Shown here: piece by piece, positions 25,830 through 37,800 of the stretch | Numbering within the stretch: position 1 is the first letter of the stretch | Layout of the letters: every line of letters begins with the position of its first letter | Notes under the pieces: generated by a model | Seen by the model: the letters and a program-made list of their open reading frames with translations, nothing else | What the model was told of the DNA's origin: nothing | The model's database searches: none | Made by a program: the position numbers and the translations under genes | DNA from: Syngnathus acus | Taxonomy: Eukaryota > Chordata > Actinopteri > Syngnathiformes > Syngnathidae | DNA length: 64,000 bases | Reading direction: 5' to 3' | Assembly (NCBI RefSeq): GCF_901709675.1 | Contig: NC_051088.1 | Location: forward strand, 21,674,693 to 21,738,692

Positions 25830-26774
25830 AATGAAGGAATCAATCAATCAATAAATAAATAAATAAATGATTTTGAGTGTAGGAAAGGTCCATGCAATAC
25901 CTTGAAAAGTAACTCGCTTTAGAATTGTGTCAAAAATGTGTCATCTTGCATCCTTTATTCCTTCCTAAATACACATTTCAAAGATTGAGTGTCACTTAAC
26001 ATATTAAAAATACAAAAACAACCCATTCTTGTTTGTTCACCATAAACATTTGGGTTAATTTGGTGTTATATTTAACTGAAAATTAAGAATCTTGAAAAAA
26101 AATCCATCATTTTATTAGGGATGTTTTTTCATCTAATCAGCATCCAAAAACAATTTGTGTTCATCCTTATTGATTCCGAGCAGACTGTTTGAGGTGTCCG
26201 TCTTTCTTACCATCTATGATAAGCACTCACAACATACTATGTACAGTCAGCAGATACATCAGCGAAATTCAACACGCCACGGCTAAATTTATAATCAACC
26301 ATGTCTCCAATTGCTATGTTAGGCCTCTAAAACGGGATCCTGAAGGAAAACAAACATATTTTTGTAACATTTCACCAATGGCGACTTTGATGAACTTTTC
26401 ATTTCAACCGTCCAGTACATGCAGAGTTTTTGAGTCTTCATTGGGATTGTACGTGACCCAGTTCAGGAAATGCCGGAGCAGCTGGGAGATCCCGTGCAGA
26501 TAAGTGGCGCCAACAGCTCCGATGATGTCACCGTCTCTGAACCCATTAAGCTCCCCTCCATCACTCCCTCCCTTGACTCCCATTTAGAAAAAAGAAAAAA
26601 AGAGGTGCTTGCTTAAAAAATACAGAAGGTTTCATTCCAACACTACAACATTTTTGGTGTTAATTGTCTGCTTGAAGAATTCAATTTAGTGCACACAGAA
26701 CTAACCAGAAAATCACAAGCTGAAAAAGGTACACCGCAGAATAAAGTAGGTTGCTTTGCTCAAGAGCACTTGGG

Positions 26775-26850
26775 CAGTACCAGGGAAGCAAGTCTTGCAT
26801 CCCTTGACAAGTCAGTACCAGGGAAGCAAGTCTTGCATCCTTTGACAAGT
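26775..26850 (+). repeat. 38-bp tandem duplication
   Basis: Two copies of CAGTACCAGGGAAGCAAGTC followed by TTGCATCCYTTGACAAGT, differing at one base, hence recent. Confidence 0.9.
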
Positions 26851-26968
26851 CCTGTAATGTTTTTGGCCGGCAACAAAGTTCTTAACTTCCAGCCAAGTCT
26901 TAACAGTCAAGGGGGAAAAAAATAAGAAAACCACGGTGCATAGATATTTACTTTTCTCACCCCTACTT

Positions 26969-27080
26969 TTATTTATTTATTTATTTATTTGTATTTATTT
27001 ATTTGTGCTTTCATTATTTATTTATTTATGCTTTCATTTATTTATGCTTTCATTTATTTATTTATTTATTTATTTATTTA
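26969..27080 (+). repeat. (TTTA)n-rich microsatellite
   Basis: Interrupted TTTA/TTTG tetranucleotides with embedded TGCTTTCATT units. Confidence 0.85.
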
Positions 27081-28200
27081 TGAAATGTGTTTTTCTGAAA
27101 CATTCAGCAATCTCCTCTGCATCTCAAGCAGGATGAATTGTCCAACAAATGGAAGAGCATCGAGTTTGAGTTGGAGAGGAGCCCTCGAAGAGGCTCTTAC
27201 AGCTGTTGAGTGCTGTCATTCTCGGACTATTATCTCCAACTACCCGCTTGCCACCCGTCCCGCCTCACTCCCACACACATCGTGGGGGATTACAGCAACG
27301 CTGACACTCGGAGCCAGCTTCTGCAAGATCTGATTGGATGTGAACAGAAGGCAGTAACAAGCAGAGGGTTGGCCTTCCGCGCAAAAACAAACATGTCATG
27401 CTGGCTCCCCTCTGCATTTAAATACCTTCACAGACCACAGCAAGAGTCACGCAGTGGGTTCGCCACTAGTCCCATACAAATTCGAGATTACCCTGCAGAG
27501 TTTGTGTTCAAAAAAAAAAAAACAGGGCCTTCTCCTGATTTCAACTGCTGCAGTTGCCATCCCGAACACCGGGAACAACTTGTCTCTAAAGGTGTCAGTG
27601 TATTAGGTTACATTCCACGAATATCATGGCCTAATTGCACAACCTCCCAACCGTTTCGTCATGCTCACTTGGTGTTACTTTCAAACTAGCCTGGTCATGC
27701 CGACTCATATTTTGGGCACCTCGCAGTTTACATTTAGAGCTGTCACTCACGCCGAGCCAGCGCAAAGAGGAAAATAATACGGGTCGAGATTCGAGAGCAT
27801 TAGTTAATGCGAGCACATCCTCGGAAATCCATTTTCTGAATCAGGGCTGAAAAGATTTGCTTTGACAGAAATGTAGGTATGTGTGCAACTCTCCAGGAGA
27901 TAAGCATCAATGAAAATTACAGCAGCATTCTTGGCAAGGAGCAAAAGTTGCAGATTAATGGTAGGCCTGATGATGTTCTGACGACTGAACTCGCGTCATT
28001 GAAAAGAGAATGTGACCTTCACAAATAGATGAGCGTACATCATATACGTATGTCAGATTGAAGAGCTAAATATTATTTAATTCATACTTGCAGAGACCAG
28101 ATCTTTTCTTATTACATTACAATACCTCGTATGTGCAAAAGTATTAGGCCACCCCAAATTTGGACATAATAGACATACAGGTAGCAGGATTGCGCAACAA

Positions 28201-28340
28201 ATTTCCATAAGGATGCAAATACAGGAATTTTTCCCCATTAAAATAAAATGAAATTAAAATTAAATACATTTCCATAAGGATGCAGACACAGGACATTTTC
28301 CTCATTAAAAAAATAAAAATGAAAATAAAATAAAATAAAA
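28201..28340 (+). repeat. 67-bp tandem duplication
   Basis: ATTTCCATAAGGATGCARAY followed by ACAGGA and an AAAT-rich tail, at 28201 and 28268. Confidence 0.8.
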
Positions 28341-30924
28341 ATAATGGCGGCCCGCTAGCTAGAACGAAGATGGACAAACAAACAAAACGGACCCCCACAT
28401 AGTCCACTTGCCACCAAACAGCTGTACATTATGTCAAAGATTAGGAGGATGCTGACTCCTCCTCGCACAATACAAGTGTGAACTGTCAACGATTGGTGAT
28501 GTGTGTGTTTGTCTTTTTGCGTTGCTGTGACCTTAACGGTCTGGAAGCGCTTTCTTCTATATGCTCTCAGTTGTTATGCAAAAGCCACTGAAGTACAAGA
28601 CGCAACAATAAGAGCTCACATGGGCTCCATAATGCTTTTTCTTTTGCTGTATTATCACACAGATATGTCCAAGGACAGGATGAGCAAGATGAGCAAGCGA
28701 GAGTGGCTTTATAAAAGAATTTTCCAGTGAGTTCAGGGAATTAGCCGTGTGTTTCTCTGGAAATCCTCTGCTACTCAAAGACCAAAAGCGAAATTCTAAA
28801 ATATTTGCATTTAGAGATGAACTAACGGCAACAGCCAGATTTGATCACACGAGCAGCAATCTCTCTTTTCCCAAAGATCACACGGGCCCATTCTAAACAC
28901 ATTTCAATCCTCACCCAATAACAATACAACACGTGTATCCACATCCCGGTTTATTTACATGTTTTGTTGTGCTGCAATGCGCTTTGCAATGCACCACCTG
29001 CTTTTGTTAAAAGCCCTTTGTCAATACATTTGACTTCCCCCCCGACACTCAATACTGAGTCCATTAAGCCTGAGGGCTGCTCTGTGCAAAGGGGCCACCG
29101 GTTCCAGTAAGGTATCTGCTGAGCTCTCATTAGTGAGCATCATCATACGTAATTCTGGCACGTGTAATGCCATTAGAGGGGATTTGGCGTCTGATAGTTG
29201 AGTAATGGGATGAACTGGACAGTAAATCTCATGGAGTGGAAGTCTTCCTCACTCAAAAGGTAGAGAAACCTGTTTCACATTTGGCCGGGTTCGCTTTTCA
29301 CTCCGTGTGAATGCTTGTTGAACTGTCCCCTTGTCAGTTTGAGGTGTAGTCTGATTTTTGCACAAAGCCTGCTGGGATAGGCTCATAGCACCCCACGACC
29401 CTGAACAGGATAAACTGTGTTGAAAATGGAAAGATGGAATTTCAACAGGGGGGGGGGTGTAGACTTTATATATCCCATGTGACGCAAGGACAAAGGAATC
29501 CGACAATGGTATGTAATCAAATTAAGCGGCTATTTATAGTGATGCCAACCACCTCGGGCTAATTACCATTCAAGTCTTGAATTGGTGAACGTGCGAAATA
29601 ATCAATTTAATCTTCGTCGATTTCAGGAGCCTTTTTGTTCCAACTCGCTGCAAGGGAAATATCGTCGACAGGAAACTGAACTCTTCACCCTGAAAGTGTT
29701 TGTGCCCGAAGCTATGTACAGAAGTGTGCGTTTTACTGAGAATGAAAGCTACCACCCCACTATTGTGTAGTAAAGGTGACTCAGCTTCCAGTTTGGAAGA
29801 ACGATCCCCCTGGGACCTTTGACCTCGTAATCGTTTAGCAGCGCCTACGTTTGAGATCTGTTCCGGGCTATTAGAGGGATTAGTGTCAAACAGATTTGGG
29901 GATGGGCCAAGCCTATATCTGGACTTCATGGTATTCTCAGCATTGATTACAGAGCACCCAACCAATCCTGAAGCCTAGTATAGAAGAGTATGTCACTACA
30001 TTGTGGCGTTTTATTTGTCTTGACCCACATTACAATAAGTGACACATAAGATGCAGACATTTTAGTTGTATTATATACAAGACCTGGACATCCATCCTTT
30101 CTTGTCCTCAAATCGAGGTTTGCGAGGGGTAAACTCTGGACTGGTCACCTGCCAATCACTGGACACAGCTATACAAAGGAGCTCTCACACCTTTGGACAA
30201 TTTAGTCTTCAATTAACCCAACATGCATATTTTAGGAATGAGGATGAATTAGCCTGAGTACCTGGGGTGGAAAAAAAAAAATCCACACCAGCACATACTG
30301 AACAAGCTAATTTCACACAGAAAGGTCATAACCAAGATTTAAATCCAGAACTACTGCTGCTCACTTCTGTATAGGTGTTTTGATTTTTGAAACTTACTAT
30401 ACTGTACATGCATATACTATATATTTTAAGATTGTAACGTGCACAATAAATTTTGAAGTGTCCACCCATCTATGGAAAAATAAGCAAAGAAAGGCAAAAC
30501 TACCCTTTGAGAAATGGATTTAAAATTGAATTGGAGGTGATTGGAGGACTTCATGAGTCAACTGAGGACACTTTCGAATGGAGAATTATACAATGTGATG
30601 TGAATTAGAATGAGCTAATAAAACTACCGGCACTAAACGTAGTTTGGATTTAAAGCACTCATCGGTGTCGGTCACATTGGCAAACGGAATGAAAAAAAAC
30701 CCACCGGCAACCTTCTCGCTCGTAAAATATTTAAGTCAAGTTTACAGGAGTAAGAAGAACATCTACCGGATATCACATATTTGATTGATTTTTACAACAA
30801 AACAATCACAAGAAGAAATTGGTAAAACGTGGGTAACGTTTTTATATAATCTAAAAGCATTCAAATTTACGCGATTGTTTACCAATCTGAACGTCATTTT
30901 CTACCAAACTATTATTTTGAAATG

Positions 30925-31794
30925 CTTCACCGGAAATGTGACAATCCATATTCTCGTTGCGGCTCCGTGCGCCATCTTGGATTGTCCCGACCAACGGCGG
31001 CGGCGACGGCGGTGGACGACTTTGACGGTGGACGGTGCAACGCGTCCTTAATTCGAAAAACATCTTACATGGGTGGATTAACTCCTCTTCCACCGGTTGC
31101 ACTCGTCAAATGAGCATATCTCATCGAGCATATTTCGAAGAGGACAGCTACTGAAGAGGCTTAAGTGGAGAGCGCCTCGCAGTCGGCGCTGTTTTTGCCT
31201 TCTCGAGCGGCGAACCGATTCTGCCTCTGGCCTGCTTGCCTTGTTGGACTATTGGGCAATATTTGGGCTAGCTCACGGAGTTGGACACAAATCGACCCAA
31301 TGCATCGTGTTGTCGTGCTTTAACATTGGGAAATGGATTCCAATTTGACGTTTTAATGCAATGCTACGCAGCTCAGCGAGGACAAGTTTGATTGGAGGAC
31401 GGAGTGCGCTTGATTCCCAGTCCGATGGATATTGCCTCTGTCCGGTTGCGGCTCGGTTCCCCGTTCCGGTGCTCTGACAAAACAATCGTTGCAACAAAAC
31501 CGTGTTTGTTCGTAACGATGCTGCAGCATGGCAAACGTATGCTAGCGTCGGCTTGAATGCCAAGAAGAAATCGCCTTCCATCTGTAAACGTGGAAATACC
31601 AAGCAAGTCCCCCCTCCCCCCTCTTTGCATTACCCGGGCTATCTTTGGATTTATCTGGTTTTGAACATGTCCTGTTTGCAGAGACAGACCTCCTTCTGAC
31701 TCCGCCGCTGTGAGGATTTTTTGTGTGTAACTTTTATTTTTCTTACATATATTTTTAAACTCTTTCTAATCTGAGGATCTGATTCGGATGGAAA
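30925..31794 (+). promoter_or_regulatory. acvr2a: acvr2a promoter candidate and 5' leader
   Basis: The AT-rich desert gives way here to CpG-containing sequence. An ETS-type site (ACCGGAAAT, about 30929-30937) and a YY1-type site (GCCATCTTGG, 30971-30980) lie within 50 bp with no TATA box, a common vertebrate TATA-less arrangement. Nine-base arms GACAATCCA (30940-30948) and TGGATTGTC (30978-30986) form an inverted repeat around the YY1 site. Roughly 800 bp of leader would follow, with many upstream ATGs (for example 31069, 31110, 31333, 31356, 31788). The transcription start is inferred. Confidence 0.5.
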
Positions 31795-31849
31795 ATGGGA
31801 GACGCCACCAAACTGGCCCTCGCCGTTTTCCTCATCTCCTGCTCTTCAG
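31795..31849 (+). CDS. acvr2a: acvr2a coding exon 1 (signal peptide)
   Basis: Encodes [19 protein letters not shown], a hydrophobic secretory signal nearly identical to the mammalian one. It ends at TCTTCAG before the donor gtgggt, in phase 1. An out-of-frame ATG lies 7 nt upstream at 31788. Confidence 0.94.
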
Positions 31850-34800
31850 GTGGGTGTGAAGGTATTGTACTTGGATTTCAGCCCCATGTTTGTTGTGTGC
31901 ACTGTATGCCGGTTGTTGTCTGTGCAGAATGCGGTGCAATGCAACCCCGCGGGGGAACGGGGGTGGGTCTCATCCTGACATCGTTTGTGTGACCCGTGTT
32001 GTTTTTATCTTTTTTGCACATTTTACCAACAAAGTATAAGTCTATATTGAACCAAAATTGTTCCTTTGGGTGAATTTGCCCCTGTTGCATGCACAATATG
32101 TGAAGTAGAAACTGCAAGATGATTTAAGCACTCCAACTCAAGTTAATGCTGCGGATCATTTCAGAAAAGTACTGCATACTGTAAAAATATGTTTGAATGC
32201 TCAATTCTGATCTTCAGCGATGGCTTTTTTGCAGTATATCTTTTCTTTAGGGTTATTTTGAACTGCTACCATTTTGTGTCTTTGGGAAAAATATTTTGAG
32301 TTGGCAACATTTTGCATTTGCGTTGCAGAACATTTTTGTAAATCGGCCCATACCTTAATTAAGGGGTTGGAGCAAAACAGCCAACTATTGAAGCAAAAGT
32401 GTCATATTTGTCCATACATTTGCATGCAACATGCTTACAGCAGCTGTCGATGCAGCTCAACCAGTGACAAACTGTTATCTTGCAAAGGTCACAGCCGGTT
32501 TGATTCAGTCGATCCGCACGCAGCAGCATTGTTTTCATGTCGTGACAGCGTGCTTGTGAACATTTGGATTCATTCCCTCAATGGCTTTGTTTATAGACAC
32601 AAAATTGTTTTGATCCAATCAATCTGGATTTAAAATTAGGATCGGATTTGATTAGGACTTGCGTGTCCGCACTTTTGATAAGAACAAATCACTGACACGA
32701 TTGTCTAAATATACCGGAAATGGCAGAAGAAGCCATCATGGCTTTTGCGTAAAAAAAACATCACTTTGCCCATTTCTTTTTTTCTTTTTGCTCCGTTGCC
32801 CATCTAGCATGCGGATTATAAAAGAAAGATGCCCAATGAGTGCAAAGTCAACGTTTGCAGCAGTGAACCATTTTAGAGGCTGCCGTGACGTCACGCGCGA
32901 AGCTCTCTGGAGGCCTGCTGATCTGATTTTGTCAGCTTATCTGATGTGTAACTATTTGTTTTTCCTCTGCAAGTATTGCCTTGTTAGTTCAGTCTACCCA
33001 CCCTTCTGAAATTGCTGACGAGTAGATGCCAAGTTGGCGATGCTGACGAGTCATTTCAAGGAATCCTTGGAGGTTTTCCATCTTTACAAGCATTGTCATT
33101 TCAGGTTCACTTTTCTTTCAATAATGAGAAAGTGAGACTTGGAGAAAGCGGGTGAATGTCATATGTTGAACTTCACACTGCAGCGTAGCATTACTTACTG
33201 AGCTATATGTGTCAGTGAAGTGAAAGCTAAAAAAAAAAAAAAAATGTTATCAATTATGTATCTATTTAAATTTTGTACGGCGTAATTAACCTGAGATAAT
33301 GAAGGCGTGTCAACATGCACAATTAGCGTTAGCAGATCAAATCCACCTTTGCTGAATTATGCAATTGATGAAGCGCTGCTTTTTTTGCGGTTACCTGTCA
33401 AATGGGAACTCGCTGGGCGCCGGAGTCAAGCCTCTAAAATAAACATGGTTTTGTTTCCGTGGAGATGTGGAATGAATGTACTTGTTCTCTTCCCACCGGG
33501 ACTACCGGATGCTCCGCACGGAGGCTCGCGTTTTGTGCAGTGCAGCAGTATCGGGCGGATATCGATCCTCCCGCTCGGCGGTGTGAGGTTACATTAGCGC
33601 GTCGACCATCTTCTGGTCTGTCACAAGACCTGGAAGAAAAAGCAAAAATGTCGAGAAACAGCTTTGGATTCTCGTTGGGTTGAGGTGAACAAGTGCAACT
33701 CAATAAAATGCAAAGCTTCTTTGATTGAGTGCCGGCCGCTGGAAATTTTGAAAAATGTAAATCACTGCACGCGGTGAGTCAAGCCTTTTTTTTTTGATTG
33801 ATGTGAGTGATGTGACTTGATTTGTGTGCTATGCATATATAGTTTTTACAATCCTCCTAACACAAATTCCAAACCTCTGACACATTTTCCAAGACTCTCA
33901 CACACACTTTGCGCAACATCGGCCTGTGTGGCGTACACAATTGAAACATTTTCAAAATGTTTTCACGTCGTTAATAAACAAAAACCTTCAGCTCACAAAT
34001 GTATAAATACTTTCACAATGTATGTCAGATGGGAGAATTTTTGTTTCAGAGATTGAAGATGCTGTGATTTGAATTATGTTCGCCAAACCTATTTGACCAA
34101 ACACGCATTTCTTTGCCAACCAAGAAATTGAGTGCGTGTTTTGCCTGCCAAAGTGAAACATAAAAGTCGATGCAGTTTTTGTGATGTCAACAATAGCCAG
34201 TATTTTCAAGGCGGCTGTACTTTGATTGACCGCATGTACCTTGCAAAGTGAAAACAAACATTCTCCTTTGCGTCACGTTTGCCGTCTTTTACTCACGTGA
34301 AAGATGTGTTCTATTTTGAAACGAATTGTTAGTGTACTTTTAATCAAATTTGTTTTTGAAAAGTATCCATTTGGCCAATTGTGTTTTCTAAGTATCAGTC
34401 TGTGTTAAACGTTTCGAAAAAGTATTTGAAGTTTGCTTGTTCGTAATATCTGTCTGAAAAATCACAACACAACTTTTTTCTTCAAATCGTTCAGCCCTCT
34501 CTCTCCCTGAGACTTTTTTTTTTAACTGCTGTGCTTCTTAGTAATCAGTAACTGCTCAGGGCTGATAAACACAACCATAAACCTTGCAGATACTTGAAGT
34601 TTATTCGCTGCGGCGATATGATACCATATGCAATAGGATCGCAATTCCAGATAGCGACATTTCATTTTTGCACCTCAACACCGCTGCGTGAAATGACTGG
34701 GCAGTAAATCTCAAGACGGGCCGAGTGGAATCAGCACGGCTTAGATTTGGACAAGCGCGTGTCAAACACGACGAGTGCATCCTGAAGTCGAGCAGATGTT

Positions 34801-37800
34801 TGTGGCGACTCTGGCTAAACTGGACCCACCATCATCTCAAATGCACACCCACACGGGTATAAATAGTGTGTCTGATGGCTTGCGTCCCACCTGCTCCCCT
34901 TTTAACTCATTGGCCGATTGATGAAGATACGGCAACATGACAGCAAATTCAATATACAGCTTTAAGCCCAAGTGGCACTCAACACACCCTTCGAGTGAAT
35001 CCAAACAATTCAAACGGGGGGCGCAAATCCTCCTTTTGTCCTCCGAGAGATAACGAGACAATTTGCAGGGCTCATCTTGACAAGAATGTTTGGAATGCGT
35101 CGGCTATTTGCTCCTCATGACGCACGAGTGTCTCCGAGCTTTTACGCCAACTTGCTCCCGTGACCCGCCCCGGTGTCCTCCCCATCGACGCTTATCGAAG
35201 CAGAGGCTAATGGGCATTTGTCGCTGCAGCATACCAGTGGGGATTAAAGGGATTGAATTCAGTCGCTGAGTACGGTGCTTTTTAATGCCCCCCCCCCTCC
35301 TCTCGCACCGTGGCCGCGGTGGAAAGAGTGCAGCCTTTGTGAGCGAGTGGCGAGCCCACCCAGCTACTCACCGTTGCCATCTGATTGACTCAAGTTGCTG
35401 CTCTTACTGTCAAAATGGAGAATTATTGTGTCAATATTGTGCTGTCTCTGCCTGTTGTTGCGTAAGGTTTGACGGAACCTATCGTAGACCACGTTGATGT
35501 CTCAGCCAATCAGATGGCATGTTGTTGGTATGTACCATGTAGACATATGCATATTAAAAGTTTGAAGGAAGTTTCTTAATTTTTATTTTTTTTTCTCTCT
35601 TTCTCTCACTCATTATTTCAACAGACAATGATGTAACATCTGTGGCTGTCAGACATTGAGAAATGCCCCCACCAAAAAAAAAAAAAATGTAGCCAATGTT
35701 GCCAGATGCTACATTTAATCGTTGGGCTCACGTTTCATCCATCAGTAGAATTCGCATCTTGTCATCGTTAAGGTCTAACAAGTTGAGTCGGCCTTCCAAA
35801 AATTAACCTTTACTCGATTAGGAATTTTGGGGGCTGTAAAAAAAGACAACCACAGATTGGTGGAAAATCTAGGGAAAACATTATCTTGCAGCTGATTTGC
35901 TTGGAAAAAAATGTCCATCCTTTCTTTGCTGATGGACAGTTAAGCATGATTAATCGATACCTTTGCTTCCCGAGCTCAACATAACCCCAAGATATAAATT
36001 TTTCTCTGTTCACACACACTCGCAAGTGACACAACCGAGACACAGCAATTAGAAGGTGAATGTGGCTTTTTGAGCTCACTGTGTGTCAATTTGGTTTTTA
36101 ATTCAATAATCTGTTGATGCAACATTTTTTTTTTTTTTAATTTTTGTGTTTCCTTTTTTTTTTCCCCTGCTGTGTTATTTAATAGGCTGGTGCATGAAAA
36201 AGTAGCGCAGTCAAGTGAAAAGTGCAATAGAGATGAGCACCACGGATGTAAACAACACTTCAATTTGAGTTTATTTGCCTTTTTCAGATGTCCAAACATG
36301 AGAGAGTTTATATGAGCTTCAACTAAGGAGGCATCTTTCACAGCAGCGAGTTAAGAAGTTGGCTTGGTGTTTGAGTGGGGGAACAATTAAAGTTGCGGTT
36401 AAACTAGGTCACAGTTCACCTCATTAAATCTCATATTTGGAGGACTGAATGGCGTTGGTTGGTCAACTTGACTGCAGGCTTTTGAGCAATTGTACCTTTT
36501 TATTTTGGGATTGTGCACGACGATTGCTATTGATGCAGAACAAAAACTGACCTATTTTCCAAGCAAAAACATGAAATGAAGCATCTCCAAAGCGCTTTTG
36601 TCACTCGGTCTGACTTACTCAGAAGCACCCCGGCCGACCTTCCCCGTTTGCACAGCCATTTTATGAATCGACATTTAAAGATGAATCGACACGATCATCC
36701 AGCTTGTAATTGATTGATTGACTGATTTGTTTTATTTTGCACGTACATAGTTTTATCACAGTTTTGATTGTATGCACTAAACATACACACGACTTGCCAA
36801 AATGGGAAACAGGATGAAGCAACCTTGCTTATGGTGTCCCGCCCCAATTCCAACAAAGTATTTTGTTTACATGACACATATACACATTGAATCGTATTTT
36901 GTCAACAAAAATCAAGGACAGTTTAAGTTTACGTAAAAGAAACAATTTTGATTGTGTTCTTCACCAATTTGTTTTACATCACCCAATAAGCTAGCATTTA
37001 TAAACTTTGTAAACTATTGTTGTCGACTGAAAATAACATCACAGTTGCTCGACCAATCCCGAGCATCAAATGGCATAAAATAGATGAATGATTTTTGTCT
37101 CTGTTCTTGCCAGGCGCGATCCTGGGACGCTCCGAGACTCAGGAGTGCAGCTACTACAACTCCAACTGGGAAAAGGAACGCACCAACCGCACCGGCACTG
37201 AACCCTGCTATGGCGATAAGGATAAAAGGCGGCACTGCTTTGCCACGTGGAAGAATATTTCTGGCACCGTGGAGGTCGTCAAGCAGGGTTGCTGGCTGGA
37301 CGACATCAATTGCTATGACAGGTATGCTTGCAAAAGAAGCACATTCCAGTAATCCCTCGCTACGTCGCGGGTCATTTGTCGCGGCTTCAGTACATTGCGG
37401 ATTTTTTACCCCCCAGAAAGAATAAAAAACTTCAAAAAAAAAAGAAGAAAAAAAAGTTAGTATAATAATAAGAGTTCTAAAAACATATTGTACCTTGTTG
37501 TATTTTTTTATAATAAGAGTTCTAAACACATATTTACAAACATATTACAGTATGTATGTAAAAAAAGTTGTTATAATAATAAAAGCGTTCTAAAAACATA
37601 TTTACAGTATGTATACTTTAGCTACATCTACAAATGGTACACACACACACGTATCATATTTATATTATTTAAACATTTTCTTATTTATACCATTAATATA
37701 GTATTTACTTGTTTGAAACTTATTTAATGTTCTAATGATAACATATGCACTTATATGGTTTAATATACATCTATTGATACACCAAAAAATTATGTATGTT

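Larger units (their letters stand above)
25830..30924. other. Gene-free sequence upstream of acvr2a
   Basis: Unique DNA with a TTTA repeat at 26969-27080, a 38-bp tandem duplication at 26775-26850 and a 67-bp tandem duplication at 28201-28340. The patch at 29040-29230 looks like a possible conserved element. No exon was recognised. Confidence 0.45.

Noticed and set aside
26189-26503. 104-residue plus-strand frame
   Set aside because: No family resemblance; ordinary chance length.
27210-27689. 159-residue plus-strand frame
   Set aside because: No recognisable domain, no splice partners, and composition like surrounding DNA.
37014-37529. 171-residue minus-strand frame
   Set aside because: Antisense of acvr2a exon 2 plus the adjacent transposon end.
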